Shown: positions 53,146 through 61,897, counted from the first letter of the stretch. The stretch: 64,000 nucleotides of DNA from an uncultured Winogradskyella sp. (GCF_947498345.1 NZ_CANMJY010000004.1:124001-188000), one strand, 5' to 3'. Notes: generated from the sequence alone by a model not told the origin. A program made the numbers and translations.

Positions 53146-53173
53146 AAAAAAAGCAGCTCTAAAAGAACTGCTT
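53146..53173 (-). terminator. Minus-strand terminator after the DUF937 gene
   Basis: On the minus strand AAGCAGTTC pairs with GAGCTGCTT (one G-T wobble) around a short loop, followed by a run of T. It lies 23-50 bases past the stop of the gene at 53196. About 150 further bases up to 52994 show nothing else. Confidence 0.75.
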
Positions 53174-53195
53174 TGCTATGTGTTTGGTAAAAATT

Positions 53196-53834
53196 TTATT
53201 TACCGAATAAACCGCCTAAGAGACCGCCAAGACCGCTTTTTTTCTTAGACCCACCGCCTAGTACCATGCCAGCAACATCGTCAATAACACTTCCGTCACC
53301 ATCAGCATCTAATACTTGTTCTAAGAAGCTTTGTTCTTGTTTTGTATCATTACCACCAAGTAAGCCACCGAGTAAACCACCTAAATCACTTTGATTAGAG
53401 ACATTATTTTGACGTGCTTGTTTACCCAAAACACCCATTAATATTGGTGCAGCTACCTTTAGTATATTGGCTACTGAACCCATATCTAATCCAGATTTTT
53501 CACCTATAACCTTTTCAACACCTTGACGTCTTTGACCTAATACATGACCAAGAATCTTATCTCCGTCGGTTTTAATATCTTCATCCACTCCGCCACCAAA
53601 TAACCCACCTAGATTATCTAAAATACTACCATCATGCTTATTACTTAAAGCTCCCATAAGTCCTTCTGCACCTTGTGGAGTAGAAGCGTTACGTTCCATA
53701 GCTTTCATTAATACAGGTAATGCCATTGTTAGTACACTACTTGTTTTATTTTGATCTGTCCCTGTAGAACCCGAAACACCATTAATAATAGTTTTTCCTA
53801 AGTCGCTGTTTAATAAGTCTAAAATTCCTGCCAT
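53196..53834 (-). CDS. DUF937 domain protein
   Basis: A 212-residue soluble protein of the DUF937 family. Seen are the N-terminal 'MAGILDLLNSDLGKTIINGVSGSTG', a conserved 'NLGGLFGGGVDEDIKTDGDKILGHVLGQ' segment, and repeats of Gly-rich GGLLGGLLGG with an acidic calcium-like stretch VLDADGDGSVIDDVAG near the end. The family is of unknown function and commonly resembles a helical bundle with a flexible Gly-rich end. It stands alone with its own terminator. Confidence 0.82.
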   Translation of the reverse strand: MAGILDLLNSDLGKTIINGVSGSTGTDQNKTSSVLTMALPVLMKAMERNASTPQGAEGLMGALSNKHDGSILDNLGGLFGGGVDEDIKTDGDKILGHVLGQRRQGVEKVIGEKSGLDMGSVANILKVAAPILMGVLGKQARQNNVSNQSDLGGLLGGLLGGNDTKQEQSFLEQVLDADGDGSVIDDVAGMVLGGGSKKKSGLGGLLGGLFGK

Positions 53835-53883
53835 TTTGTTATAATATGTATTAAGGTTAATAAAAATTCAGTTTATCAAGGTA

Positions 53884-53911
53884 CAAAAAAAGTCCTTACA
53901 ATTGTAGGACT
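53884..53911 (-). terminator. Terminator after serA
   Basis: On the minus strand AGTCCT and AGGACT form a 6-bp stem extended by three pairs across a one-base bulge (53891-53911), followed by seven T. It ends the serC-serA unit. Confidence 0.72.
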
Positions 53912-53943
53912 CAGTTTGTTGGCTTTGGTCACATTTTTATTGG

Positions 53944-54894
53944 TTAGCCAAGAATATTAATAATTTGTTGTGCCAGTTCTGTACCAATTCTATCTTGCGC
54001 TTCATTGGTTGCGGCACCTGTATGAGGTGTTAATGATAGTGCAGGATTCATTAATAATTGTACTTCTGGTTTTGGTTCTTTTTCAAAAACATCTAGTGCG
54101 GCTCTAGCTACCTTTCCGCTCTCGATAGCTTTTACAAGTGCAACTTCATTAACTACACCACCACGAGCAGCATTAGCTATAATCACTCCATCTTTCATTT
54201 GGCCAAATTCCTTTTCGTCAATTACATAATCTTTTTGAGCTGGTACATGGAGTGTTAAAAAATCAGCTTGTTTTAAGACATCTTCTTTTGAAATGGTTTT
54301 AATTTCAAAATTTACTTTTTGCCCATCAAAAAACTCTAATTCAAGATTTGCTTTTTCCATAAATGGATCATAAGCAACAACTTTCATTCCGGCACCAATA
54401 GCCACTTTTGCTGTAGCTTGACCAATGCGTCCAAACCCAAGAACACCAAGGGTTTTACCTTTTAATTCTGTGCCTTTTGCATAAGCTTTCTTTAAGCCTT
54501 TAAAGTTAGCATCACCTTCTAAAGGCATGTCGCGATTAGAATTGTGTAGAAAACGCGCCAAACCATAGAAATGACCAAACACCAATTCTGCTACAGAATG
54601 AGACGATGCTGCTGGCGTATTGATGACATGTAATCCTTTGCTACGTGCGTATTCTACATCAATATTATCCATACCAACACCACCACGACCAATAACTTTT
54701 AGGCTTGGGCAGTTGTCTATTATATTTTTTCTAACTGTAGTTGCACTTCTTACCAACAAAACTGAAATCTCATTGGCATTGATATAATTTTCTAACTGCT
54801 CTTGTGCAACTGTTGTTGTGATTACTTCATATCCGGCAGCTTCTAATGTTTTGATACCACTTTGAGAAACTCCGTCGTTTGCTAGTACTTTCAT
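53944..54894 (-). CDS. serA: D-3-phosphoglycerate dehydrogenase (short form)
   Basis: First step of serine synthesis: oxidises 3-phosphoglycerate with NAD+. The 316-residue protein has substrate domain residues 1-95 and C-terminal end, and NAD-domain motif GVLGFGRIGQATAKVA; catalytic Arg (NAARGGVVNEV), Glu and His (TPHTGAATNEA) are present. It lacks the C-terminal ACT domain, so L-serine inhibition through that domain is not expected. It follows serC by 96 bases. A short hairpin (54913-54930) lies 19 bases upstream of its start. Confidence 0.92.
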   Translation of the reverse strand: MKVLANDGVSQSGIKTLEAAGYEVITTTVAQEQLENYINANEISVLLVRSATTVRKNIIDNCPSLKVIGRGGVGMDNIDVEYARSKGLHVINTPAASSHSVAELVFGHFYGLARFLHNSNRDMPLEGDANFKGLKKAYAKGTELKGKTLGVLGFGRIGQATAKVAIGAGMKVVAYDPFMEKANLELEFFDGQKVNFEIKTISKEDVLKQADFLTLHVPAQKDYVIDEKEFGQMKDGVIIANAARGGVVNEVALVKAIESGKVARAALDVFEKEPKPEVQLLMNPALSLTPHTGAATNEAQDRIGTELAQQIINILG

Positions 54895-54912
54895 TGAAAA
54901 TTTTAATTTTCA

Positions 54913-54930
54913 TTTCCGCTAGGGCGGAAA
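54913..54930 (-). other. Start-proximal hairpin in the serC-serA gap
   Basis: TTTCCGC (54913-54919) pairs with GCGGAAA (54924-54930) around a 4-base loop. It is more G+C-rich than the surrounding DNA, has no T run and lies 19-36 bases before the serA start codon. Compare the hairpins at 10580, 22823 and 59949. Confidence 0.45.
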
Positions 54931-54990
54931 ATTTGTTTTTATATAGTTTTTTTTGTTTGAATAGATACTGTAGCTTATTCTAAATTGCAT

Positions 54991-56052
54991 TTATGCTTTA
55001 CTCTCTAATTCGCTCATTACTTCAACCAATACCTTAACACTATCTAAAGACAAGGCATTGTACATAGATGCGCGGTAGCCACCAACACTTCTATGACCAT
55101 TTAAACCATTAATACCAGCTTCTTTCCACATGGCATCAAAGGTTTCCTTAAGGTTTTCGTTTTCTAAAGTAAAAGTTGCATTCATATGAGAACGATCTTC
55201 TTTTACAGCGTAACCTTTAAATAATGGATTTAAATCTATTTCAGAATATATTAAACGTGCTTTCTTTTCGTTTTCTTCTTCAATGGCTTTAATACCTCCT
55301 AAGTCTTTTAACCATTGCATGGTTAACATTGACACATATACCGCAAATACTGGTGGTGTATTAAACATACTGCCTTTACCAATATGTACTTTGTAATCCA
55401 TCATTGATGGGATTTTACGAGACACTTTTCCAAGAATGTCCTCTTTTACGATAACCAGTGTGGTACCCGCTGGTCCCATATTTTTTTGCGCACCAGCATA
55501 GATGATATCAAATTGCGTAAAATCTAATTGACGTGAAAAAATATCACTACTCATGTCACATACCATAGGAATCGATGATTTTGGGAAATGCTTCATTTGT
55601 GTTCCAAAAATGGTATTGTTGGATGTGCAATGGAAATAATCGTAATCCTCAGGGATATCATATCCTTTTGGTATGTAATTAAAGTTAGCACTCTTAGAAG
55701 ATGCTACTTCATAGATGTCGTCATAAATTTTAGCTTCCTTAATAGCTTTGTCACTCCAGGTTCCAGTATTTAGGTAACCTGCTCTTTTTTCTAAAAGATT
55801 AAGGGCTACCATTAAAAACTGTGTACTTGCACCTCCTTGTAGAAATAAGGCTTTGTAGCCTTTGCCTTCTAAACCTAGCAATTCTAAAGCTAATGCTCTT
55901 GCATTTTCCATTACATCTACAAAAGGCTTACTGCGATGCGAAATCTCTATAAGTGATAAACCTTCGTCAAAATCTAAAAGGGCTTCAGAGGCTTTTTGTA
56001 TTACAGATTTTGGTAATACGCATGGACCTGCACTAAAATTATGTTTTTTCAT
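54991..56052 (-). CDS. serC: Phosphoserine aminotransferase
   Basis: Second step of serine synthesis; transfers an amino group from glutamate to 3-phosphohydroxypyruvate with PLP. The 353-residue protein begins MKKHNFSAGPCVLP, the classic SerC start, with the PLP lysine in IIYAGAQKNMGPAGT and the phosphate-binding 'GGASTQFLM'. The C-terminal 'NGLNGHRSVGGYRASMYNA' is typical. It is first of a serC-serA pair; a hairpin-containing leader lies before it. In many Bacteroidota the same order is found. Confidence 0.94.
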   Translation of the reverse strand: MKKHNFSAGPCVLPKSVIQKASEALLDFDEGLSLIEISHRSKPFVDVMENARALALELLGLEGKGYKALFLQGGASTQFLMVALNLLEKRAGYLNTGTWSDKAIKEAKIYDDIYEVASSKSANFNYIPKGYDIPEDYDYFHCTSNNTIFGTQMKHFPKSSIPMVCDMSSDIFSRQLDFTQFDIIYAGAQKNMGPAGTTLVIVKEDILGKVSRKIPSMMDYKVHIGKGSMFNTPPVFAVYVSMLTMQWLKDLGGIKAIEEENEKKARLIYSEIDLNPLFKGYAVKEDRSHMNATFTLENENLKETFDAMWKEAGINGLNGHRSVGGYRASMYNALSLDSVKVLVEVMSELESKA

Positions 56053-56068
56053 GAAAATTTTATTTTCC

Positions 56069-56105
56069 TTCCCATCTTCAGACTATACTGAGGTACTATT
56101 GGGAA
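56069..56105 (-). other. Stem-loop in the serC leader
   Basis: TTCCCA (56069-56074) pairs with TGGGAA (56100-56105), with an inner imperfect stem CTCAG/CTGAA. It ends 17 bases before the serC start. It is only a suggestion of a structured leader; I see no known riboswitch pattern. Confidence 0.3.
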
Positions 56106-56184
56106 TCCATTATTTAATAATTAAACAGCTACAAAGGTGCTAATTAATTGGTTATTAAACATTAATAAATTGATAATTTTTAAG

Positions 56185-57243
56185 TCAAATTTTTAACAAG
56201 AATTCAACAGTATCAACATTATCTGCATAATCCCAAAGTTGGGGCTTTTGGGTTTCACCAAAGGGTATTTCATTTTCTAAAACATCATCAGCCACAACGC
56301 ACTGAATTTTATCAGCATCTACCTTTAGTTTTTGCTTCAAATTTTCTATTGAGCTATATGTTTCGAAAAACAATGTGGCAATAGGCGATGCGTAGCTTTC
56401 ATCTTCTTTTATCATTAAAAAACCATTTTCCAGCATATCGAATTCACTCATTAAATATACAGCTTTGTTGTAATCATAATTGTTAGCGTACTTGGCTTGC
56501 TGTATAATGGGATGCCATTTATATACTGCATTAAAAAATGCATCAAAATTATACTGCTTTGGTACAAATAGTTTAGAAACATTTCTACAGCCCAGTCCAT
56601 AATATCTAAAAATATCTTCAGATAAGGCTTCTAACTGTTTAGAGGTTTCATTTCCTGTAAGTATCGCTACTGAATTTCTGTTTTTTCTAATTATGGATGG
56701 TTTGTCTTTAAAATAGTATTCAAAATAACGCGCAGTATTATCACTTCCAGTTGCTATTACAGCATCAAAGTCTTTGAGTTTCTCTACTGTGAACGTAATT
56801 TTTCCTTTGAAATCAGGTTCAATAAGCTCTAAATATTTTGCTAAAAAGGGTAGTAGATGCTTGTCATTTGAGGATTGCTTTACTAAAACCTCATGGCCAG
56901 AAATGAGAACAGATAAAAAATCATGAAAACCAACTAATGGAATATTCCCTGCCATAATTATGGCTATTTTCTGAGAACTTGTATTAGTAAAGTTATAATT
57001 CTTTATCCATGTGTTAATGTTACTATTAGTTAATGCTTTAGACCAAGACTCTAAACTAAAAAGTATATTATTTTCTGTAAACCAACCATTGTGTTCTTTT
57101 GCAAGTTTTATTTGATGCTTAAAGCCATCGAAAAACAAATCATTAGCTTCTATAGTATCATTTTTGCATATACCATTTGTAGTAAATTGACCTAAAAAAG
57201 TACCTAATTTTATAAAAGCGTTAATTCTTTGTTGTAAATCCAT
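56185..57243 (-). CDS. LuxC-like acyl-CoA reductase
   Basis: A 352-residue protein resembling the LuxC acyl-CoA/acyl-ACP reductase family, which reduces an acyl group to an aldehyde with NAD(P)H via a thioester on Cys. The candidate nucleophile is the Cys of [11 protein letters not shown] (near residue 220); the N-terminal half has the segment [21 protein letters not shown] and '[17 protein letters not shown]', fitting the aldehyde-dehydrogenase-like fold. The gene is divergent from a ferredoxin gene, sharing a 76-base promoter region. Partners and substrate unknown; a single short-chain substrate cannot be excluded. Confidence 0.75.
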   Translation of the reverse strand: MDLQQRINAFIKLGTFLGQFTTNGICKNDTIEANDLFFDGFKHQIKLAKEHNGWFTENNILFSLESWSKALTNSNINTWIKNYNFTNTSSQKIAIIMAGNIPLVGFHDFLSVLISGHEVLVKQSSNDKHLLPFLAKYLELIEPDFKGKITFTVEKLKDFDAVIATGSDNTARYFEYYFKDKPSIIRKNRNSVAILTGNETSKQLEALSEDIFRYYGLGCRNVSKLFVPKQYNFDAFFNAVYKWHPIIQQAKYANNYDYNKAVYLMSEFDMLENGFLMIKEDESYASPIATLFFETYSSIENLKQKLKVDADKIQCVVADDVLENEIPFGETQKPQLWDYADNVDTVEFLLKI

Positions 57244-57250
57244 CTCCTAT

Positions 57251-57281
57251 TTGGTAAACCGCCAATTTGGCTCTATTTTTG
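57251..57281 (+). promoter_or_regulatory. Promoter of the ferredoxin gene
   Basis: TTG at 57251-57253, 20-base spacer, TATTTTTG at 57274-57281: full Bacteroidota consensus. The TTG could be mistaken for a start codon, but transcription would begin only about 57288. Confidence 0.78.
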
Positions 57282-57287
57282 CAACTG

Positions 57288-57295
57288 CAAAATTA
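57288..57295 (-). promoter_or_regulatory. -7 box for the acyl-CoA reductase gene
   Basis: Plus-strand CAAAATTA reads TAATTTTG on the minus strand, placed 45 bases before the start at 57243. No good -33 TTG was found at the right distance. It nearly touches the -7 box of the ferredoxin promoter, so the two may compete. Confidence 0.4.
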
Positions 57296-57319
57296 AGCAA
57301 TAAAAAAAGAAAAATTACT

Positions 57320-57673
57320 ATGGCAATTATAATCACAGACGAATGTATTAATTGTGGAGCTTGTGAGCCAGAATGCCCAAATACTGCTATTTACGAAGGT
57401 GCTGACGATTGGCGCTATGCTGATGGCACGAGCCTAAAAGGAAAAATAGTCTTACCAAATGGTAAGGAAGTTGATGCAGACGAAACACAAAAACCTATAA
57501 GTGATGAGTTGTATTACATTGCACCAGATAAGTGTACAGAGTGTATGGGCTTTCATGAAGAGCCTCAGTGTGCCGCTGTATGTCCTGTAGACTGTTGTGT
57601 TCCGGATGAAGATATCGTAGAAACAGAAGAAGAATTATTGGGTAAGCAACGCTTTATGCACCCTGAAGATTAA
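57320..57673 (+). CDS. 4Fe-4S dicluster ferredoxin (YfhL-like)
   Basis: A 117-residue ferredoxin. The first cluster motif is [13 protein letters not shown] near residues 9-21; the second is [18 protein letters not shown] with CVPDED behind it. The longer spacing in the second motif is typical of YfhL-type ferredoxins. The ATG at 57320 is used because the upstream TTG is part of the promoter. It ends in a charged tail ([15 protein letters not shown]). It probably donates electrons to a partner such as the divergent reductase, by position only. Confidence 0.9.
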   Translation: MAIIITDECINCGACEPECPNTAIYEGADDWRYADGTSLKGKIVLPNGKEVDADETQKPISDELYYIAPDKCTECMGFHEEPQCAAVCPVDCCVPDEDIVETEEELLGKQRFMHPED

Positions 57674-57697
57674 GTCTGTAAAGACATTAGATATTTT

Positions 57698-57727
57698 AAA
57701 TCCTAAGTTTCTAGCTTAGGATTTTTT
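57698..57727 (+). terminator. Terminator after the ferredoxin gene
   Basis: AAATCCTAAG (57698-57707) with CTTAGGATTT (57715-57724), 7-base loop, then a T run to 57727. Confidence 0.85.
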
Positions 57728-57746
57728 GTAACTAAACTCAATATCA

Positions 57747-58703
57747 TTAAAGTCTTTCAATCGCTTTATTTAAAATATCTTTCATATGCAATTTTAGGCT
57801 TTCTGGCTCAACAACCTCAGCGTAATCTGCAAAAGTAATATACCATCTCGAAAACCAATCCTTTACATTGGTTGTCATAAACGTCATTTCTACTTGCTTA
57901 TCTAGAGTTTTTTCAGAAACAAATCCATGTGCTTTTTTTGAATTGTTTATATATCTAAGTACAGATTTATCAACACAAATAACAACTTTAGTTTTCTCAA
58001 TAGTACTGACTTTATTTAAATAATTTTCTAAACTTCCATGAGTTTTGGTAAATGGAATATCTGTTCTTTTGATATCAAGCATTCTATCGGTTCTAAATTG
58101 CCGATAATCTTTTCTATAGTGGCAATAACCATATAAATACCAATTATTGTTTTCATGATATAGTCCAACAGGTTCGACAAAACGCTCTGAAGGATGTTCG
58201 CTTTGCATGGAGTGATATTTTAAAAAGAACTGTTTACGCTCAGCTATACTTTCAAAAAGAATTTCTAAAGCATTAGGTAGGTTTTCGTTAAATAGTTGCT
58301 GAGTAGAATCTACAGTAATTTGAGAATCTAAAGCAGAAATCCAATCTTTTTCACGACCTCTTAAGACTGATTTTATCTTTAGCATTGCAGATTCGTGGTA
58401 ATTTCCAAGGGATTTGTCTACGTACTTTTGCATCAGTTTTTCGGCAGCAACAAAACTACTGGCTTCTTCTCGAGTAAACATAACAGGTGGTAAACGATAA
58501 CCTTCCATTATAGAATAGCCAACACCAGCTTCGCTAATAATAGGTACTCCAGATGCTTCTAATGTCCTTACATCCCTGTAAATGGTTCGTAAACTCACAT
58601 TAAATCTATCGGCTAACTCTTGAGCCTTAACAATGCGTTTGGATTGTAATTGTATTAGTATGGAAACAATACGGTCGAATCGTTTAATAGTGTCTGTACT
58701 CAT
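57747..58703 (-). CDS. WYL-domain transcriptional regulator with HTH_11 domain
   Basis: A 318-residue regulator. The N-terminal winged helix is MSTDTIKRFDRIVSILIQLQ with recognition region 'AQELADRFNVSLRTIYRDVRTLEASGVPI', the YafY/DeoR-type opening. The WYL domain spans ~140-235 (EPVGLYHENNNWYLYGYCHYRKDYRQFRTDRML), followed by a C-terminal WCX-like region. WYL domains are thought to sense ligands, often nucleic acid or nucleotides. A reading from the ATG at 58778 is possible but would run across the -7 box at 58723-58730, so I use 58703. Target genes unknown; the DinB-like gene nearby is one candidate. Confidence 0.87.
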   Translation of the reverse strand: MSTDTIKRFDRIVSILIQLQSKRIVKAQELADRFNVSLRTIYRDVRTLEASGVPIISEAGVGYSIMEGYRLPPVMFTREEASSFVAAEKLMQKYVDKSLGNYHESAMLKIKSVLRGREKDWISALDSQITVDSTQQLFNENLPNALEILFESIAERKQFFLKYHSMQSEHPSERFVEPVGLYHENNNWYLYGYCHYRKDYRQFRTDRMLDIKRTDIPFTKTHGSLENYLNKVSTIEKTKVVICVDKSVLRYINNSKKAHGFVSEKTLDKQVEMTFMTTNVKDWFSRWYITFADYAEVVEPESLKLHMKDILNKAIERL

Positions 58704-58722
58704 AATGGCATAGCATATCTCC

Positions 58723-58730
58723 CAAAGATA
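58723..58730 (-). promoter_or_regulatory. -7 box of the WYL regulator gene
   Basis: Plus-strand CAAAGATA reads TATCTTTG on the minus strand, 20 bases before the start codon at 58703. The -33 element is not convincing. Confidence 0.45.
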
Positions 58731-58980
58731 GGACTTCAAATAAAAGTGTGATTTGAAATAGGTTTTTAATTTAATCATAATGACTCATCCATCAGAAGAA
58801 CCTAGCTCTTTAAATGATGTTTTCAATTATTTCATAAAGAAAGATCATAATGATGACAACCTATTGTCAGTAGTTAATAAACTTCACTTAAATATTCTGT
58901 AACATATTGAAATACAGAAATTTAAAATTTATTTAATTATTTATAATCACTGCTGACATAAGGCTGTCACCACCTGTAAA

Positions 58981-58988
58981 TACATTTG
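58981..58988 (+). promoter_or_regulatory. -7 box upstream of the DinB-like gene
   Basis: TACATTTG matches TAnnTTTG; the -33 TTG is missing at the expected spacing. The same TACATTTGCAT sequence occurs upstream of ychF at 59909. Confidence 0.45.
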
Positions 58989-59016
58989 CATTAATACTAA
59001 TTTTAAACCAATAAAT

Positions 59017-59511
59017 ATGGAAACTACAACAAACCAAACTTACCCTCAGGTCATTAGTCCGTCATCACTTCTAACGCATTGGCAAGGTCATAGACGTGTA
59101 ACCCGACGTGTTATAGAAGCCTTTCCTGAAGATGCTTTTTTTAATCATACTATTGGTGGTATGCGCCCTTTTTCTAAAATGGTTATGGAGCTTATAGCTA
59201 TTGCAGAACCAGGACTTAAAGAAATTATAAATGGCAAACCCGAAGTTTTTGATGAAGAATTTAAGCATGATAATACTAAAGCTACATTTCTAAAACTATG
59301 GGATGAAGCTACAGAGGTTATAAATACTTACTGGAAGAGAATAAAAATAGAACAGTTTCAAGAAACAGTAACTTTGTTTGGACAGTATGAAGGAACTATC
59401 TATTCACAGATTTTATACTTTATTGATAATGAGATTCACCATAGGGCTCAAGCTTATGTGTATTTGCGCTCTTTAGGTATAGAACCACCATTGTTTTATG
59501 TACGCGATTAA
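59017..59511 (+). CDS. DinB-like metal-binding protein
   Basis: A 164-residue four-helix-bundle protein of the DinB/YfiT type. A metal-binding His set is suggested by LTHWQGHRRVTRRV in helix 1 and the ending NEIHHRAQAYVYLRSLGI, in which the last His pair is the usual third ligand. DinB-like proteins are often thiol transferases or related metal enzymes, few with known substrates. It is divergent from the WYL regulator with 313 bases between them. The next small gene overlaps its end only if read from its earliest start. Confidence 0.83.
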   Translation: METTTNQTYPQVISPSSLLTHWQGHRRVTRRVIEAFPEDAFFNHTIGGMRPFSKMVMELIAIAEPGLKEIINGKPEVFDEEFKHDNTKATFLKLWDEATEVINTYWKRIKIEQFQETVTLFGQYEGTIYSQILYFIDNEIHHRAQAYVYLRSLGIEPPLFYVRD

Positions 59512-59521
59512 TAAGTTACAG

Positions 59522-59755
59522 ATGAGATCACAATTAAACAATACGGTATTAGTCTTTAAGACTTCAGTTGAAAATAAAGAAGAGATTAGTAGATTACAAC
59601 CAATTTTAAACACGGTAATGACCAAAAATGATTTTTGGAATTTTGATTTAGAAGATTGCGACAATATTCTCAGAATTGAAACCAATCATCTAAAGCCAGA
59701 ATCTGTTTTAGGATTATTAGGTATGCATGGATTTTATTGTGAAGAATTGCGCTAA
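59522..59755 (+). CDS. Small ferredoxin-fold-like protein, 77 aa, function unknown
   Basis: Not recognised. The body 'LVFKTSVENKEEISRLQPILNTVM' and 'WNFDLEDCDNILRIETNHLKPESVLGLL' show a beta-alpha-beta pattern like a heavy-metal-associated or ferredoxin-like fold, but without a CxxC. I use the second Met (59522), 11 bases after the DinB stop; an earlier ATG at 59498 would overlap the DinB gene by 14 bases. It appears to be co-transcribed with the DinB-like gene and is followed by a terminator. Confidence 0.65.
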   Translation: MRSQLNNTVLVFKTSVENKEEISRLQPILNTVMTKNDFWNFDLEDCDNILRIETNHLKPESVLGLLGMHGFYCEELR

Positions 59756-59773
59756 GTTTGCTTTTATTTAGAT

Positions 59774-59803
59774 AAACCCAAAGTTATTAGCTTTGGGTTT
59801 TTT
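59774..59803 (+). terminator. Terminator after the 77-aa gene
   Basis: AAACCCAAAG (59774-59783) with CTTTGGGTTT (59791-59800), 7-base loop and T run. Confidence 0.88.
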
Positions 59804-59908
59804 GTAAATATAATCTTGACTAGATTTTATAATAAGTCATTAAGTAAATAACAAATCACATTCAATTTTTTCTAAAAACTTTTAAACCAAACTATTCCAC
59901 TAATTAAT

Positions 59909-59916
59909 TACATTTG
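59909..59916 (+). promoter_or_regulatory. -7 box upstream of ychF
   Basis: TACATTTG, matching TAnnTTTG, 56 bases before the ychF start codon. The -33 element at the expected place is A+T-rich but lacks TTG. Confidence 0.5.
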
Positions 59917-59948
59917 CATCGTAAAAATTTAGAGTCTAATTAAAAAGA

Positions 59949-59966
59949 TTCCCGCCTTCGCGGGAA
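59949..59966 (+). other. Start-proximal hairpin in the ychF leader
   Basis: TTCCCGC (59949-59955) pairs with GCGGGAA (59960-59966) around CTTC; it ends five bases before the ATG at 59972. It covers the place where a ribosome would bind. Similar hairpins are at 10580 and 54913. Confidence 0.5.
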
Positions 59967-59971
59967 ATATT

Positions 59972-61066
59972 ATGAAAGCTGGAATTGTAGGATTACCCAA
60001 CGTAGGAAAATCAACCTTATTTAACTGTTTGTCTAATGCCAAAGCGCAAAGTGCTAATTTTCCGTTTTGTACCATAGAACCAAATATTGGTGTGGTAAAT
60101 GTGCCAGACCCAAGATTGGCTAAGCTAGAAGCATTGGTCAACCCAGAAAAAGTGATACCAGCAACAGTAGAAATTGTTGATATTGCAGGTTTAGTAAAAG
60201 GCGCCAGTAAAGGTGAGGGCTTGGGAAATCAGTTCTTAGCCAATATTAGAGAAACTGATGCGATTTTGCATGTATTACGTTGTTTTGATAACGACAATAT
60301 CGTACATGTAGATGGTTCTATAGATCCTATTAGAGATAAGGAAACCATTGATATGGAATTACAGCTAAAAGATCTGGAAACGGCAGAGAAGAAACTAGAT
60401 AAAGTAAAGCGTGCTGCTAAAACAGGAAATAAAGAAGCGCAGAAAGAAGAGGCTGTTTTGCTTAAAATCAAAGAGGGTTTAGAATCTGGTGTGTCGGTTA
60501 GGGCTTTAGAATTTTCGGACGAAGATTATGCAGAGTATGTTAAACCCTCGCAATTTATTACTGATAAGCCAGTAATGTATGTGTGTAACGTTGATGAAGG
60601 AGCAGCAACCACAGGTAATGCTTATGTGGACAAAGTAAGGGAAACGGTTAAGGATGAAAACGCAGAAGTTTTGGTTTTAGCTGTAGGTACAGAGGCCGAT
60701 ATTAATGAGTTAGATGATTATGAAGAACGCCAAATGTTTCTTCAGGATATCGGTTTAGAAGAGCCAGGTTCTGCAAAACTAATACGTTCAGCTTATAAGC
60801 TTTTAAATCAACAAACCTATTTTACAGCTGGTGTAAAAGAAGTAAGAGCCTGGACCGTAACTATCGGTGCAACAGCACCACAAGCTGCAGGAGTTATTCA
60901 TACCGATTTTGAAAAAGGCTTTATTAGAGCCGAGGTTATTGGCTATAACGACTATGTAGAATATGGTAGCGAAAATAAAGTTAAAGAAGCTGGTAAAATG
61001 CGTGTTGAAGGAAAGAATTACATTGTTAAAGATGGTGATGTAATGCATTTCTTGTTCAATGTGTAA
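59972..61066 (+). CDS. ychF: Redox-responsive GTP/ATPase YchF (Obg-related)
   Basis: A 364-residue P-loop protein, universally conserved. Walker [10 protein letters not shown] (residues 6-14), the '[13 protein letters not shown]' switch, G3-like [16 protein letters not shown], and the G4-like NVDEG which prefers ATP over GTP. The C-terminal TGS-like domain ends '[22 protein letters not shown]'. YchF binds ribosomes and influences oxidative stress response. It starts a group with the DUF481 gene 45 bases later. Confidence 0.95.
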   Translation: MKAGIVGLPNVGKSTLFNCLSNAKAQSANFPFCTIEPNIGVVNVPDPRLAKLEALVNPEKVIPATVEIVDIAGLVKGASKGEGLGNQFLANIRETDAILHVLRCFDNDNIVHVDGSIDPIRDKETIDMELQLKDLETAEKKLDKVKRAAKTGNKEAQKEEAVLLKIKEGLESGVSVRALEFSDEDYAEYVKPSQFITDKPVMYVCNVDEGAATTGNAYVDKVRETVKDENAEVLVLAVGTEADINELDDYEERQMFLQDIGLEEPGSAKLIRSAYKLLNQQTYFTAGVKEVRAWTVTIGATAPQAAGVIHTDFEKGFIRAEVIGYNDYVEYGSENKVKEAGKMRVEGKNYIVKDGDVMHFLFNV

Positions 61067-61111
61067 AACCTTTTAGAGCTTAAGGTTTAATTTCAATTTA
61101 AACAAGTTGAG

Positions 61112-61870
61112 ATGAAAAAGTACTTATATTGGTTTTTGGTTTTTCCTTATTGTCTTTTTGGTCAAATCAATGAGAGTGATTCATTAAATGTTAAAGCTAA
61201 TTTATCGTTAACTGGTTTGTGGCAAGACGGTAATGTCGAAACCTTAATTTTTAGAGGCCGTACAGATTTTAGTGTTAAGCCCTGGAAAAAATGGGTGTAT
61301 AAAAACACAAATTCTTATGTATATCAAGAATTTGGAAAAGAAAAAGCGGATTCAGATTTTTTAAGCCTTAACTTTTTGTATTTTAATCCAGAGCAAAGAC
61401 TCTACCCACAAGTATTAGGTTTTGTAAGCACCAATTTTCGTAGAGAAATAGAATTTCGCTATCTCGTTGGTGCAGGAGCAACATATCAAATCATTAAACA
61501 GAAAAAACATTGGCTAAAGGCTTCATTAACTTTTGAGTACGAAGAAACTGATTTTAAAAGTAGTGTGTTTAATAACGCGGATTTTAATGGAAGTGAAACT
61601 ATAAATACATTTCGGGGAACACTTTGGCTTAGCGGTAAATACGAATTATTTAAGAAAAAAGTAGTGTTAAAACACGAAAGTTACTTTCAGCCTTCACTAT
61701 CTCAGGGCGATAATTACAGATGGCGTGCAGATTTAAGTGCAGAATTCCCTTTATGGAAGTTTTTGAGTTTTAAGATCAATTACCTTCAGATGTACGAAAG
61801 TATAGTTATTAAAAATCAAGAAGAAGGGGATCAGTTTTTGACATTTGGGTTTACACTTAAAAGTTTTTAA
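61112..61870 (+). CDS. DUF481 outer-membrane barrel protein
   Basis: A 252-residue protein with signal peptide MKKYLYWFLVFPYCLFGQ and alternating aromatic beta-strands (VKANLSLTGLWQDGNVETLIF, VYKNTNSYVYQEF, LKASLTFEYEETDF) ending in a strand with terminal Phe (FLTFGFTLKSF). These fit the DUF481 family of small outer-membrane barrels, role unknown. A weak hairpin lies between it and ychF. Confidence 0.78.
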   Translation: MKKYLYWFLVFPYCLFGQINESDSLNVKANLSLTGLWQDGNVETLIFRGRTDFSVKPWKKWVYKNTNSYVYQEFGKEKADSDFLSLNFLYFNPEQRLYPQVLGFVSTNFRREIEFRYLVGAGATYQIIKQKKHWLKASLTFEYEETDFKSSVFNNADFNGSETINTFRGTLWLSGKYELFKKKVVLKHESYFQPSLSQGDNYRWRADLSAEFPLWKFLSFKINYLQMYESIVIKNQEEGDQFLTFGFTLKSF

Positions 61871-61897
61871 TCTATAGTATAGAAATTTATATTACTT

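Larger units (their letters stand above)
58704..59016. other. 313-base gap between the WYL regulator and the DinB-like gene
   Basis: It contains a 40-codon ORF (58780-58902, plus strand; polar, MTHPSEEPSSLNDVF...), whose reality is doubtful, a -7 box of the WYL gene, and a TACATTTG box (58981-58988) 28 bases before the DinB-like start. No RNA gene or repeat was seen. Confidence 0.4.

Noticed and set aside
57251..57319. TTG-started extension of the ferredoxin gene
   Set aside because: The TTG is the -33 element of the promoter, and the family starts at the ATG just before the first cluster motif.
58704..58778. N-terminal extension of the WYL regulator
   Set aside because: It would cross a -7 promoter box, and the winged helix begins at the inner Met.
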